A stretch of 38,401 bases of DNA from Clostridia bacterium (GTDB taxonomy: Bacteria > Bacillota > Clostridia > Oscillospirales > Acutalibacteraceae). Below, piece after piece: positions 25,239 through 34,003 of this stretch (position 1 is the first letter of the stretch; every line of letters begins with the position of its first letter). The translations under genes were made by a program, and so were the position numbers. The stretch spans positions 1-38,401 of the forward strand of contig JAFQIG010000061.1 of the NCBI GenBank assembly GCA_017397655.1. Reading direction: 5' to 3'. Under the pieces are notes generated by a model. That model searched no databases, was not told where the DNA came from, and worked only from the letters and a program-made list of their open reading frames with translations.

Positions 25239-26498
25239 ATGAAAACCAAGGCTGTCCGTTTATACGGTAAAAAAGATCTTCGACTGGAAGAGTTCCCTCT
25301 TCCCGAAATCAGGGACGACGAAATTCTGGCAAGAGTTGTTTCCGACAGTATCTGTATGTCCTCGTACAAGGCATCGGTGCAGGGTGCCGAGCATAAGAGA
25401 GTTCCGTCCGATGTAGCGGAGAATCCCGTTATAATCGGTCACGAGTTCTGCGGTGAGCTTATAAAGGTCGGTGCAAAGTGGGCTTCTCAATATAAAGAGG
25501 GAAGCAGATTTGTTATCCAGCCTGCGCTGAACTATAAAGGCTCGCTCGATGCTCCCGGCTATTCCTATAAATATATCGGCGGCGATGCAACATATATCAT
25601 TATCCCGAACGAAGTTATGCTGATGGACTGTCTGTTGCCGTACAGCGGTACAGAGATGTACAAAGGATCGCTGACTGAACCGTTCTCATGCGTTATCGGT
25701 GCATTCAACGCTTCTTACCACACTACAAGAGGCGAGTATACGCATAAGATGGGCATACTTGAGGGCGGTTGTATGGCGATTCTTGCAGGTGCGGGACCTA
25801 TGGGTCTTGCCACGATTGATTATGCCATTCACGGTGATAAAAGACCGTCAAGGCTTGTTGTTACCGACATCAACGCACAAAGACTTAAAAGAGCCGAATC
25901 CATCTTTACCGTTCAGGAAGCTAAAGAACACGGTGTTGAACTGATTTATCTCAATACGTGGAATATCAATGCTGCCGAAAAACTGAAGTCTGTTTCACCG
26001 ACGGGATTTGACGATGTTTTTGTTATGGCTCCCAACACATCACTTGTCGAGACGGCAGACAAGATACTTGCAAATGACGGTTGCATAAACTTCTTTGCAG
26101 GTCCTACCGATCCGACTTTTTCCGCACCGTTCAACTTCTTCAACGTTCATTACGCCTCGACTCACGTTGTGGGTACATCGGGCGGTAATGCATCCGATAT
26201 GAAAGAGGCTCTTTCGCTTATAAGTGACGGCAGACTCAATCCTGCTGCACTTGTAACGCATATAGGCGGACTTGACTGCGTTATTGATACTACGCTCAAT
26301 CTTCCGCAGATTCAGGGCGGTAAAAAGCTCATCTATACAGGCATTTCTCTTCCGCTGACCGAGATTGACAGCTTTGAAGCTCTCGGAAAGACAGATCCGA
26401 TGTTCAAAGATCTGTATGAGATCTGCAAAGAAAATAACGGTCTGTGGTGTGCAAAGGCAGAAGAATATCTGCTCAGAAACGCAAAAGGAATTTCTTGA
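25239..26498 (+). CDS. Zinc-dependent alcohol dehydrogenase family, L-sorbose-1-phosphate reductase-like
   Basis: The 419-aa medium-chain dehydrogenase keeps the catalytic zinc motif region SICMSS (Cys about residue 38) and GHEFCGE (His-Glu), and a Rossmann NAD site AGAGPMGLA. The four-cysteine structural zinc loop of classical ADH is absent. The long form, with a PYSGTEMYKGSLTEP segment and a distinct C-terminus, resembles SorE-type sugar-phosphate reductases. The substrate is inferred only. It is 12 nt after the ApgM gene. No PTS gene is nearby. Confidence 0.75.
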   Translation: MKTKAVRLYGKKDLRLEEFPLPEIRDDEILARVVSDSICMSSYKASVQGAEHKRVPSDVAENPVIIGHEFCGELIKVGAKWASQYKEGSRFVIQPALNYKGSLDAPGYSYKYIGGDATYIIIPNEVMLMDCLLPYSGTEMYKGSLTEPFSCVIGAFNASYHTTRGEYTHKMGILEGGCMAILAGAGPMGLATIDYAIHGDKRPSRLVVTDINAQRLKRAESIFTVQEAKEHGVELIYLNTWNINAAEKLKSVSPTGFDDVFVMAPNTSLVETADKILANDGCINFFAGPTDPTFSAPFNFFNVHYASTHVVGTSGGNASDMKEALSLISDGRLNPAALVTHIGGLDCVIDTTLNLPQIQGGKKLIYTGISLPLTEIDSFEALGKTDPMFKDLYEICKENNGLWCAKAEEYLLRNAKGIS

Positions 26499-26513
26499 CA
26501 TATCGGTGATGTA

Positions 26514-27176
26514 ATGCTTTTTTCAAAGGAAAGACCTTACCTGATTTCGCTTAAAAGTAAAGATCCCGAGTATAATCTCGCCGCTGAGGAATATCTTTTT
26601 TCACAGCGGCGTGAAAATTTTATACTCTTGTGGCGCAACTCACCTTGCGTGATTATCGGAAAAAACCAGATCGGAAGCGAAGAGGTGAGCGGGGAATATC
26701 TGTCACGGATACCCGTTCTTAAAAGAAGCACGGGCGGCGGAGCTGTTTATCACGATGAAAACAATCTGAATTTTTCGTTTATAAAAAATGATTGTACGGT
26801 GCCGTCTCTGTTGGAATATACAGAACCGATACGAAGCTTTTTAAACTCGCTTTCAATAGAAACCGAGCTTTCCGATACAAATGATATACTGCTGCACGGC
26901 AAAAAAATTTCAGGAACGGCAAGCCGTACAAAAAACGGTCGGGTTCTTTTTCACGGAACGCTTTTGTTCAGATGCGATGCCGACACGGTGAACAGGGTGC
27001 TGACTCCGACAAAGACGGCATATACGAAGGGTGTACGTTCGGTTAAAAGCAGAGTCGGAGAGATTTGTCCGTATACGGATATAAAAACTGCAGAAGAGTT
27101 TGAACTTTTACTGCAAAACTACCTTTTAAGGGCAGAAAATGCCCGAATTTTGAACATAAACTGCATTAATTTATAA
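26514..27176 (+). CDS. Lipoate-protein ligase A, short form
   Basis: Attaches free lipoate to carrier proteins using ATP. The 220-aa product has the LplA core: YNLAAEEYL, RSTGGGAVYHDENNLNFSF (lipoate-AMP pocket) and GKKISGTASR. E. coli LplA is about 338 aa; this one has the catalytic domain but little of the C-terminal domain, so it may need a partner protein or be a short-type ligase. No lipoyl enzyme (PDH, GcvH) or separate LplB is in the window. It closes the 23293 operon, 15 nt after the dehydrogenase. Confidence 0.85.
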   Translation: MLFSKERPYLISLKSKDPEYNLAAEEYLFSQRRENFILLWRNSPCVIIGKNQIGSEEVSGEYLSRIPVLKRSTGGGAVYHDENNLNFSFIKNDCTVPSLLEYTEPIRSFLNSLSIETELSDTNDILLHGKKISGTASRTKNGRVLFHGTLLFRCDADTVNRVLTPTKTAYTKGVRSVKSRVGEICPYTDIKTAEEFELLLQNYLLRAENARILNINCINL

Positions 27177-27203
27177 ATCTTTTGTGAATGTTTAAATTTT
27201 TAT

Positions 27204-27232
27204 TTGAAAAGTAAGGAAATATGTGGTAGGAT
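27204..27232 (+). promoter_or_regulatory. Promoter of the 27268-30962 operon
   Basis: TTGAAA (27204-27209), 17-nt spacer, TAGGAT (27227-27232). It lies about 35 nt before the GTG at 27268. Confidence 0.6.
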
Positions 27233-27267
27233 AGATAATGTATTATTATGTGTAGGAGTGTGACGGT

Positions 27268-28752
27268 GTGGAAAATCTTGAACGAACAGGTTTTTCTGTC
27301 CCCAAGGGGAAGCGGATCTGCTCTGTCTGCGGTGAAGTAAAAAGACTGTCTCACTTTGACGGTGACAGTGACCGATGTGCGGATTGCTGTGAAAAAATGG
27401 TCAGAACTTCTGTTAAGTGGTACTGTGTGCCGATTGCTCTGATATTTGTTCTGGCAACGGTCGTTTCGGTTTATCTTACCGTTATTACGGTTCCTTTTAT
27501 AAAAAGCCTTGACGAAGCGGAAAAATTTGCGGAAGGATCAAATCTTTCCGATGCCTTTGATTATTACGAGAATAACATTATGTCTATGGCAGAGTCGATT
27601 GATGCTTCCGTCAAAGAGAAGCTTCCGCTTTTTGGCGAAAATAAATTTTTTGTTCCGGGAACTGAAACTTTTGAGCGTTACTGCGAAATCTGTGCAATGG
27701 CAGATTCTGAATATGAAGCAGGAGTTCTTGTGCAAGAGCTTTTTGATAAGGATTTTATCAAAAAGAATAAGACGTTTTCCGATTACGTTTCGGTAACGGA
27801 TGCTTATGACAAGGTTTTTGCCACTGTTCAGGAGATTAACGGCAAATATGAGTTTACTTCTGCCGAGGATCTTCGTTATGACGAGATCATTGCGCAGTTT
27901 GAAAAAGAAAAACAGAACACCGATTCGCCTTACGAAAAAGGCTATTACGAGTACTTCAAGGCATCGGTAACTCAGTTTTATTATGACGGCAAGGACGAGC
28001 TTGTTGAAAAGGTACAGTATTATCTTGACGAAATGATTAAGTTTTTGCCTAACGAATATGCTGTTTACGGTTCAACGGTTGCCGATTCTGCTTTCAGAAG
28101 CGGTGATTATGATAAGGCTGTTGAGGCAGCGGAGTTTGTCCTGTCAAAGAACAGAAATCTTACAGAGCCTTACGAGTGGCTTGCAAAAGCTTATTACAAA
28201 AAAGGTGAAACCGAAAAAGCTTTTGAGGTTATCGAAAGATTGAACGAAGCTGTTCCTCAGTCACCTGTATATTATAAGCTTTTAATCAAGTATAATCTTC
28301 TTGAAAACAATATAGAAGCTGCCGAAAAGGCAAGTGCCGAAGGTGATGCCGCTAACGGTGAGCTGTGCGAAATGGTCTTTAATATGTATCTGTCAAACAA
28401 TGTCGGACAGATTAAACGTATTGCAAGACAGGTTTTTGCCGAAAGTATAGATTTTAAGGCTTATCAGTGTGCTTTGTTGCTTCTTAAAGACGAAAAGCAA
28501 AAAGCTTTTGAAACGGCATATAACGATTCGTATTACCGTGCATACTATTATGCATATATCACGGGCGACACATCCCTTTTGTCGCAAGGTGTTATCAATA
28601 TGACAACACTCTGTGCAGAGCTTTGCCGTGACAAGGCGGCTGTTGACGATATTTCTCAGTACGGAATGTGTGACAGCGTTACCGAAAAGGTTATAAACGG
28701 AGAGCTTTCGTTTGAGGATGTATTTATAAACGGAAAGGCGGAGATATTATGA
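27268..28752 (+). CDS. Unrecognised zinc-ribbon membrane protein with TPR-like helical repeats
   Basis: The 494-aa protein has an N-terminal CSVC...CADCC zinc-binding motif (about 19-42), one transmembrane segment at about 51-75 (YCVPIALIFVLATVVSVYLT), and a long helical region in which later repeats read GDYDKAVEAAEFVL and GETEKAFEVIERL, typical of tetratricopeptide motifs. A cytoplasmic zinc ribbon with outside TPR domain, or the reverse, fits the layout. I do not recognise the family. GTG start, with AGGAG 10 nt upstream. Its last bases overlap the next gene by 4 nt, so the two are made together. Confidence 0.75.
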   Translation: MENLERTGFSVPKGKRICSVCGEVKRLSHFDGDSDRCADCCEKMVRTSVKWYCVPIALIFVLATVVSVYLTVITVPFIKSLDEAEKFAEGSNLSDAFDYYENNIMSMAESIDASVKEKLPLFGENKFFVPGTETFERYCEICAMADSEYEAGVLVQELFDKDFIKKNKTFSDYVSVTDAYDKVFATVQEINGKYEFTSAEDLRYDEIIAQFEKEKQNTDSPYEKGYYEYFKASVTQFYYDGKDELVEKVQYYLDEMIKFLPNEYAVYGSTVADSAFRSGDYDKAVEAAEFVLSKNRNLTEPYEWLAKAYYKKGETEKAFEVIERLNEAVPQSPVYYKLLIKYNLLENNIEAAEKASAEGDAANGELCEMVFNMYLSNNVGQIKRIARQVFAESIDFKAYQCALLLLKDEKQKAFETAYNDSYYRAYYYAYITGDTSLLSQGVINMTTLCAELCRDKAAVDDISQYGMCDSVTEKVINGELSFEDVFINGKAEIL

Positions 28753-29291
28753 CGGTACTGTATTTGATATCAAAGCTTGTTACGTTTCCTGCGGTGATGG
28801 TCAGAGCCTTTTATGAGCACATTCTTTTGAAGCTGTTAAGAATCCCTGTCGAAAAGGCTTCTTATCTGCAGTTTAACGAGATGTTCGGTCATACAGAGCA
28901 CGATCTGACAAAAACATTATCGGCTTCCGTGTGGTTTTGCTGTATTCCCGGACTTTTACAGGTTTTACTTGCAGTACCGATGATGGCAGCATCGTTTTTA
29001 CAGCTTTATGTTCTGTCGGTCACACCGACAGATCCGCAGACGGGCAGTGTTTCGATAATGTTTGCGGTATGTATTATTCTCAGAGTTTTCGGAATATGGC
29101 TTCTTTGTAACGTATTTCCGCTTTATGAGGATGCGTTGAATCTCTGGGAGAAGGCGACACAGGCGAACGGCTTTGCAAAAGTCGTTGCTTTACCGATAGC
29201 GGCAATTGTGCGGGCAGGTGCATTTCTGGAGCGATTCGGTATAACATTGTTGCTTCTTGTTGCGGAAACTTGTTTGTTATTCTTTCTTTAA
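28749..29291 (+). CDS. Unrecognised integral membrane protein, 180 aa
   Basis: Probably three or four membrane segments (around 1-20, 62-90, 103-125 and 160-180), with a soluble stretch FNEMFGHTEHDLTKT near residues 42-56. The histidine/glutamate-rich bit is suggestive but not a clear metalloprotease motif. ATGA overlap with the zinc-ribbon gene (4 nt) and 15 nt before the sufC-like gene put it in the same operon. I cannot name a function. Confidence 0.7.
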   Translation: MTVLYLISKLVTFPAVMVRAFYEHILLKLLRIPVEKASYLQFNEMFGHTEHDLTKTLSASVWFCCIPGLLQVLLAVPMMAASFLQLYVLSVTPTDPQTGSVSIMFAVCIILRVFGIWLLCNVFPLYEDALNLWEKATQANGFAKVVALPIAAIVRAGAFLERFGITLLLLVAETCLLFFL

Positions 29292-29306
29292 TCAGGTGGT
29301 TTTTAA

Positions 29307-30035
29307 ATGCTGGAATTAAAAAATATATCCTTCCGCATAAATGATGACGGAAGAGAAACGGAAATATTAAATGACATAAGCTATACGCTGGAGGACGAAA
29401 AATTTCTTATAATAACAGGTCCTAACGGTGGCGGCAAGTCAACTCTTGCAAAGGTTATTATGGGTATCGAAAAGCCCACATCGGGTCAGATACTGTTAAA
29501 CGGAAAAGATATTACGAATCTTGATATAACCGAGCGTGCAAAGCTTGGTGTCGGATATGCTTTTCAGAATCCGCCCAGATTCAAGGGGCTGACCGTCAGA
29601 CGCCTTTTGTCGTTGGCACACGGCAGCGACCTTCCCGAGGATGAATGTTGTGCATATCTGACCAACGTAGGACTGTGTTCAAGAGAGTATCTTAACAGAG
29701 AGGTTGACACATCGCTGTCAGGCGGTGAGGTCAAAAGAATAGAGATCGCAACGCTGATGGCAAGAAATCTTGATGTTGCCATCTTTGACGAGCCTGAGGC
29801 CGGCATTGATCTGTGGAGCTTTACAATGCTTGTAGAAAGCTTCAAGGTTATGTGCAAAGGCAGACATCGCAGCGTTATTCTGATCTCGCATCAGGAACGC
29901 ATCATGCAGCTTGCCGATGAGATTCTTGTAGTGGCAAACGGAAAAATCAGGACTCAAGGCAGCCGTGAAGAGGTTTTTCCGAAGCTTTTGGGCGAGTTTG
30001 GCGATAATTGCGGATTCAGAGGAAAGGAGGCTTAA
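29307..30035 (+). CDS. sufC: Fe-S cluster assembly ATPase SufC (minimal SMS type)
   Basis: The ABC-type ATPase of the Suf scaffold. The 242-aa product has Walker A GPNGGGKST, the signature LSGGE, Walker B VAIFDEPEAG, and the H-loop ISHQER. SufC works with SufB (and SufD) to build iron-sulfur clusters. It lies 3 nt before the SufB-like gene. No sufS, sufU, sufE or a second SufB/D-type gene is present, matching the minimal two-gene SMS (SmsC-SmsB) arrangement known in some anaerobes; that match is from memory. Confidence 0.9.
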   Translation: MLELKNISFRINDDGRETEILNDISYTLEDEKFLIITGPNGGGKSTLAKVIMGIEKPTSGQILLNGKDITNLDITERAKLGVGYAFQNPPRFKGLTVRRLLSLAHGSDLPEDECCAYLTNVGLCSREYLNREVDTSLSGGEVKRIEIATLMARNLDVAIFDEPEAGIDLWSFTMLVESFKVMCKGRHRSVILISHQERIMQLADEILVVANGKIRTQGSREEVFPKLLGEFGDNCGFRGKEA

Positions 30036-30038
30036 CGC

Positions 30039-30962
30039 ATGAGAGATGATATAGTTTCCTCACTTTTGAAGCAGATTTCCGATATTGAGGTAATTCCGTC
30101 AGACGGTGCTTACAATATCCGCAAAAACGGTGAGGGTATCGAAAGACGGTCAACAAAGGATGTCGAAATTACGACAAAGACGGATAAACCGGGTATAGAT
30201 ATACGTGTGGCACCGTTTGCAAAGGCGGACAGCGTTCACATTCCCGTAGTGATAACGGATTCGGGAGTTAAGGACACGGTTTATAACGATATTTATATAG
30301 GTGAAGGAGCAGTCGTTACGATAGTGGCGGGATGCGGAATTCACAATTCGGGATGCGATGCATCTCAGCACGACGGCATACACCGTTTCTTTATCGGAAA
30401 GGGTGCAAGACTTCGCTATATCGAAAAGCACTATGGCGAGGGCGAAGGCACAGGCGAAAGAATACTTAATCCGACAACGGTTGTTGAGATGGAGGAAGAC
30501 TCTTTCTGCGAGATGGAATCCGTTCAGATACGTGGAGTTGATTCAACAAAAAGAGATATGAAGGCTAACCTTGACAAGGGGGCAAAGCTTGTCATTACGG
30601 AAAGACTGATGACTCACGGTAAGCAGTTTGCGGGATCGGATATGGAAATCAATCTTAACGGTGAAGGCTCATCGGCACAGATAATTTCACGTTCGGTTGC
30701 AAAGGACGGATCAAGTCAGGTTTTCTATCCCAGAGCAGTCGGCAATGCTCCGTGTCAGGCACACATCCAGTGCGATTCCATAATAATGGACGATGCAAAG
30801 GTGCGTTCCATTCCGGAGATTGCGGCAAATCATTATGATGCTCAGATTGTCCACGAAGCGGCAATCGGCAGAATAAACAACGATCAGCTTATCAAGCTTC
30901 AGACGCTCGGTCTTTGTGAGAGCGAGGCTGAAGAGATAATAATTGAGGGATTCTTGAAGTAA
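30039..30962 (+). CDS. sufB: SufB/SufD-family scaffold protein (minimal SMS type)
   Basis: The partner of SufC. At 307 aa it is shorter than classical SufB (about 470). A CGIHNSGCDASQHDGIH stretch offers Cys/His ligands, and the end has the family HEAAIGRINNDQL motif. Recalled alignment with E. coli SufB puts its catalytic cysteine (DQLFYCRQRG) opposite DQLIKLQTLG here, so this cysteine appears missing, as in the minimal type. The ribosome site GGAGG and its 3-nt gap from sufC show coupling. Which protein supplies sulfur is not visible in the window. Confidence 0.88.
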   Translation: MRDDIVSSLLKQISDIEVIPSDGAYNIRKNGEGIERRSTKDVEITTKTDKPGIDIRVAPFAKADSVHIPVVITDSGVKDTVYNDIYIGEGAVVTIVAGCGIHNSGCDASQHDGIHRFFIGKGARLRYIEKHYGEGEGTGERILNPTTVVEMEEDSFCEMESVQIRGVDSTKRDMKANLDKGAKLVITERLMTHGKQFAGSDMEINLNGEGSSAQIISRSVAKDGSSQVFYPRAVGNAPCQAHIQCDSIIMDDAKVRSIPEIAANHYDAQIVHEAAIGRINNDQLIKLQTLGLCESEAEEIIIEGFLK

Positions 30963-30979
30963 TTTACAGGAGGATAATT

Positions 30980-32455
30980 ATGGAAAAAACCAAAAAATCC
31001 GGCGAGTTAAAACTGAATTACGGCAAAACTATCCTTATGGGCTTTGCATTTATGGCATCGTCGATAGCATGGGGCGTTTATGACCCGTACGTTACAACTC
31101 TTCTGAACAAGATGCTCGGCTCTTCGGACACTATCGCCCGTTGGAGTATGGCACTTGCCGAAAAATTTCCCTTCCTGCTGACATTCATGGAAGCTCAGGG
31201 CGAAAATGTCGGCACTGCAGCAGCAGGCTTTACGCTTGTACCTCTTTTCATCGGTATTATTATGACGTTTGACAACATCTTCGGTGTTATCTTTCAGCCG
31301 ACCTTCGGCAAGCTTTCCGACAGATGTCATACACGCTTCGGCAAGAGAAAGCCGTTCATTATGATCGGCGCACCTTTGGCGGCGGTACTGTTTGTACTGA
31401 TTCCGCATATGCCTAACATCCCGACTCTTATGGCTTGTATTATCGGCTTTGTATTCATTATGTCGCTCTGGCGTGCGCCTTGTGTTGCGCTTATGCCCGA
31501 CCTTACACCTCCCGCACTTCGCAGTGAGGGTAACTCCATAATCAATCTTGTCGGCGGAGTCGGCGGCTTGTTTGCACTTGTGGCGGCTACGATCGTTTGT
31601 GCGGTCTTTGGCTTTGACAAGGGTGCGGACGAGGATCTTTACATACCTTACGTATTCGCTTTTGCTGCGATCGTAATGGTCTTGTGTACAATGGTAGTCA
31701 CCTTCTTTGTCAAGGAGCCTGACAGCAGACTGTCGGCAGGTGCCGCAAAAGAAGCCGATGCGGCAGAAAAAAGAAGAGCTCAGAAGGCTGCCGCTAAAGA
31801 GGAAAAAGCAAAGCTTAAGGCAATGAAGCTTTCAAAGAGCGAAAGAAGAAGTCTTATCCTTATGCTGTGCGGACTGTTCTTCCTGTTCTGCGGATCGAAT
31901 TCGATCCAGACATACTTTGCGCTCTTTGCCGCAGAGATTCTCGGCAAGGCAAGCGGCGAAGCAACACTTATGATGACATTCTTTGCGGTATCGACGGCAA
32001 TCGGTGCCATCCCTGCAGGAATTCTCGGCAAAAAGCTCGGAAGAAAAAAGACAATCATTCTTGGTCTTTCACTCTTTATTTCGGCGTTTGTCATTTATCT
32101 TATTGTTGAGCAGATCGCAGGCTATCCCGTACTTGCACTTGTATGGGCGGCACTTATACTCGGCGGCTTTGCCAACATGATGATTACGGTAAATACTCTT
32201 CCTCTTGTTCTTGAAATCGGCGGACTTGAAAAAGTCGGAACATTCACGGGATACTATTATACGGCGACCTTCTCGGCACAGATCGCAACTCCCATTGTTT
32301 ACGGTCTTGTCCGTGTGATCTCCGGCACGTATGCTTCGCTGTTTATTTACTGCCCGATATGCTTTGCGCTTTCGATGCTCTGCATTTTCGGCGTACGTCA
32401 CGGTGAGGCGATTCCCGAAGAGGTTATTGAAGAAATCAAGCTGAGTGAAGATTAA
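30980..32455 (+). CDS. MFS transporter, GPH/SLC45-like sugar carrier
   Basis: The 491-aa protein has about 12 membrane segments and the loop motif GKLSDRCHTRFGKRKPFI between segments 2 and 3, typical of the sugar-cation (melibiose/sucrose) branch of the MFS. A charged central loop (about 250-285, Ala/Lys/Glu-rich) separates the halves. The substrate is unknown. AGGAGG lies ahead of the ATG. It is only 17 nt after the sufB-like gene, so read-through is likely, but no functional link to Suf is expected. Confidence 0.8.
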   Translation: MEKTKKSGELKLNYGKTILMGFAFMASSIAWGVYDPYVTTLLNKMLGSSDTIARWSMALAEKFPFLLTFMEAQGENVGTAAAGFTLVPLFIGIIMTFDNIFGVIFQPTFGKLSDRCHTRFGKRKPFIMIGAPLAAVLFVLIPHMPNIPTLMACIIGFVFIMSLWRAPCVALMPDLTPPALRSEGNSIINLVGGVGGLFALVAATIVCAVFGFDKGADEDLYIPYVFAFAAIVMVLCTMVVTFFVKEPDSRLSAGAAKEADAAEKRRAQKAAAKEEKAKLKAMKLSKSERRSLILMLCGLFFLFCGSNSIQTYFALFAAEILGKASGEATLMMTFFAVSTAIGAIPAGILGKKLGRKKTIILGLSLFISAFVIYLIVEQIAGYPVLALVWAALILGGFANMMITVNTLPLVLEIGGLEKVGTFTGYYYTATFSAQIATPIVYGLVRVISGTYASLFIYCPICFALSMLCIFGVRHGEAIPEEVIEEIKLSED

Positions 32456-32477
32456 TAATGTTTAGGAGGATATAAAA

Positions 32478-33185
32478 ATGGCACTTATCGAAGTTGATCA
32501 TTTAAGCAAATCATACGGAAGTCATCTTGTACTTGACGATATTTCGTTCTCTTTTGAGGGCGGACAGATTATCGGTTTGCTCGGCCCCAACGGAAGCGGT
32601 AAAACATCGCTTATCAAGATTCTGGTAGGACTTATCAAGGATTATTCGGGACACGCATATATTGACGGTCACGAGGCTGATCCTCATACAAAGGCAATGG
32701 TTGCATACCTGCCCGAAAAGACATATCTTGCAGACTGGATGCGTTGTGTTGATGCTATCGAATATTTTGCAGACTTCTTCCTTGACTTTGACAAGGCAAA
32801 GGCATACAAGATGCTTGACACCTTCCAGCTTCCCCCGAAGCAGACGATCAAGTCGATGTCAAAGGGTATGCAGGAAAAGCTGCAGCTTTTGCTCGTAATG
32901 TGCAGAAATGCAAAGCTCTATGTTCTTGACGAGCCGCTCGGCGGTGTTGACCCTGCGGCAAGAGCGTTCATCCTTGATACCATTATGAAGAATCATCCCG
33001 AAGGCTCAACCATCCTTCTTTCCACTCACCTTATTTATGACGTAGAAAGAATTTTTGACTCCGTTCTTATGATCGGCAGAGGCAAGGTGCTCCTTAAGGC
33101 ATCCGTCAAGGAGATCAGAGAAAGCGGTCGTACAATCGAAGAACTGTTCAAGGAGGTTTTCCAGTATGCTTGGCAAGTTGATTAA
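32478..33185 (+). CDS. ABC transporter ATP-binding protein
   Basis: The 235-aa ATPase has Walker A GPNGSGKTS, signature MSKGMQEKL (a non-canonical LSGGQ), Walker B LYVLDEPLGGVDP and H-loop STHLIYD. The weak signature is common in the antibiotic/lantibiotic or EcsA-type group. TAGGAGG before ATG. It overlaps the permease by 20 nt, so the pair is one system. The substrate is unknown; export is more likely than uptake, since no binding protein is present. Confidence 0.9.
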   Translation: MALIEVDHLSKSYGSHLVLDDISFSFEGGQIIGLLGPNGSGKTSLIKILVGLIKDYSGHAYIDGHEADPHTKAMVAYLPEKTYLADWMRCVDAIEYFADFFLDFDKAKAYKMLDTFQLPPKQTIKSMSKGMQEKLQLLLVMCRNAKLYVLDEPLGGVDPAARAFILDTIMKNHPEGSTILLSTHLIYDVERIFDSVLMIGRGKVLLKASVKEIRESGRTIEELFKEVFQYAWQVD

Positions 33186-34002
33186 AAATGATTTTAAATC
33201 CACGGCACACTCAATGTTCGGTATCTTTCTGTCAGCGGCGATCACCTTTGTCGTAATGGTATTGGTGTTCCTTATCAAGAACAGGACGCTGATGGTTCTC
33301 AGCTCCGTTGTTCTCGGCGGAATCTGTATCGGTGCACTTATCATCACTCTTTTTTCCATCATCGGCTCGTTTAACAAATCACTCTACGGAGCACAGGGAT
33401 ACTTGAGCTTCACTCTTCCCGTAACGGGCAAACAGCTTCTTGCAAGCAAGACTGTTGTTTCTCTTATCTGGGTTACAATCAGCTTTGTTTTTACTATTGC
33501 CGTTGTTGCTTTCCTTGTTTTCTACTGGTCGGCACAGACAAGCGACAGCCTTAAGCAGACTCTTCAGACGGTCTATCAGATGCTCCAGAGTATGCAGGGC
33601 TTCCCCGATGTAGGAACAGCCATCAAGGTTATTTCCGTAATCGTTATCTATCTTTTTATCAAGGCGCTTTTCCTTATCTTCAAGGTTGCATTTTCCCTTT
33701 CCGTTGCAAATACAAAGAAGTGCCAGAAGTATAACCCCATCCTTATCGCAATCCTTATTTACTTCGCTGTATACGTTGTTCTTCAGGTAGCCACAATTGC
33801 AGCTGCATATATTCCCGTATACCTTGCGGTAGGCTCTTCGGGCATCGGACTTGAGATCAACAATGCGCTTATCGGTCTTGCTGACGGTACAAGCATTTTC
33901 CTTAAGATTCCGATTCTCGGCTATATCTTTGAGGCTGTTGTATGTATACTTCTCTATGTTGCAACAGGCAACATTATGACAAATCACGTAAATATCAAGT
34001 AA
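33166..34002 (+). CDS. ABC transporter permease, 278 aa
   Basis: About six hydrophobic segments with a cytoplasmic N-terminus (MLGKLIKNDFKSTAHSMF). It begins 20 nt inside the ATPase gene with AAGGAGG as ribosome site and ends one base before the nadD-yqeK start. It forms an export-type pair with the ATPase. No substrate can be named. Confidence 0.85.
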   Translation: MLGKLIKNDFKSTAHSMFGIFLSAAITFVVMVLVFLIKNRTLMVLSSVVLGGICIGALIITLFSIIGSFNKSLYGAQGYLSFTLPVTGKQLLASKTVVSLIWVTISFVFTIAVVAFLVFYWSAQTSDSLKQTLQTVYQMLQSMQGFPDVGTAIKVISVIVIYLFIKALFLIFKVAFSLSVANTKKCQKYNPILIAILIYFAVYVVLQVATIAAAYIPVYLAVGSSGIGLEINNALIGLADGTSIFLKIPILGYIFEAVVCILLYVATGNIMTNHVNIK

Positions 34003-34003
34003 T

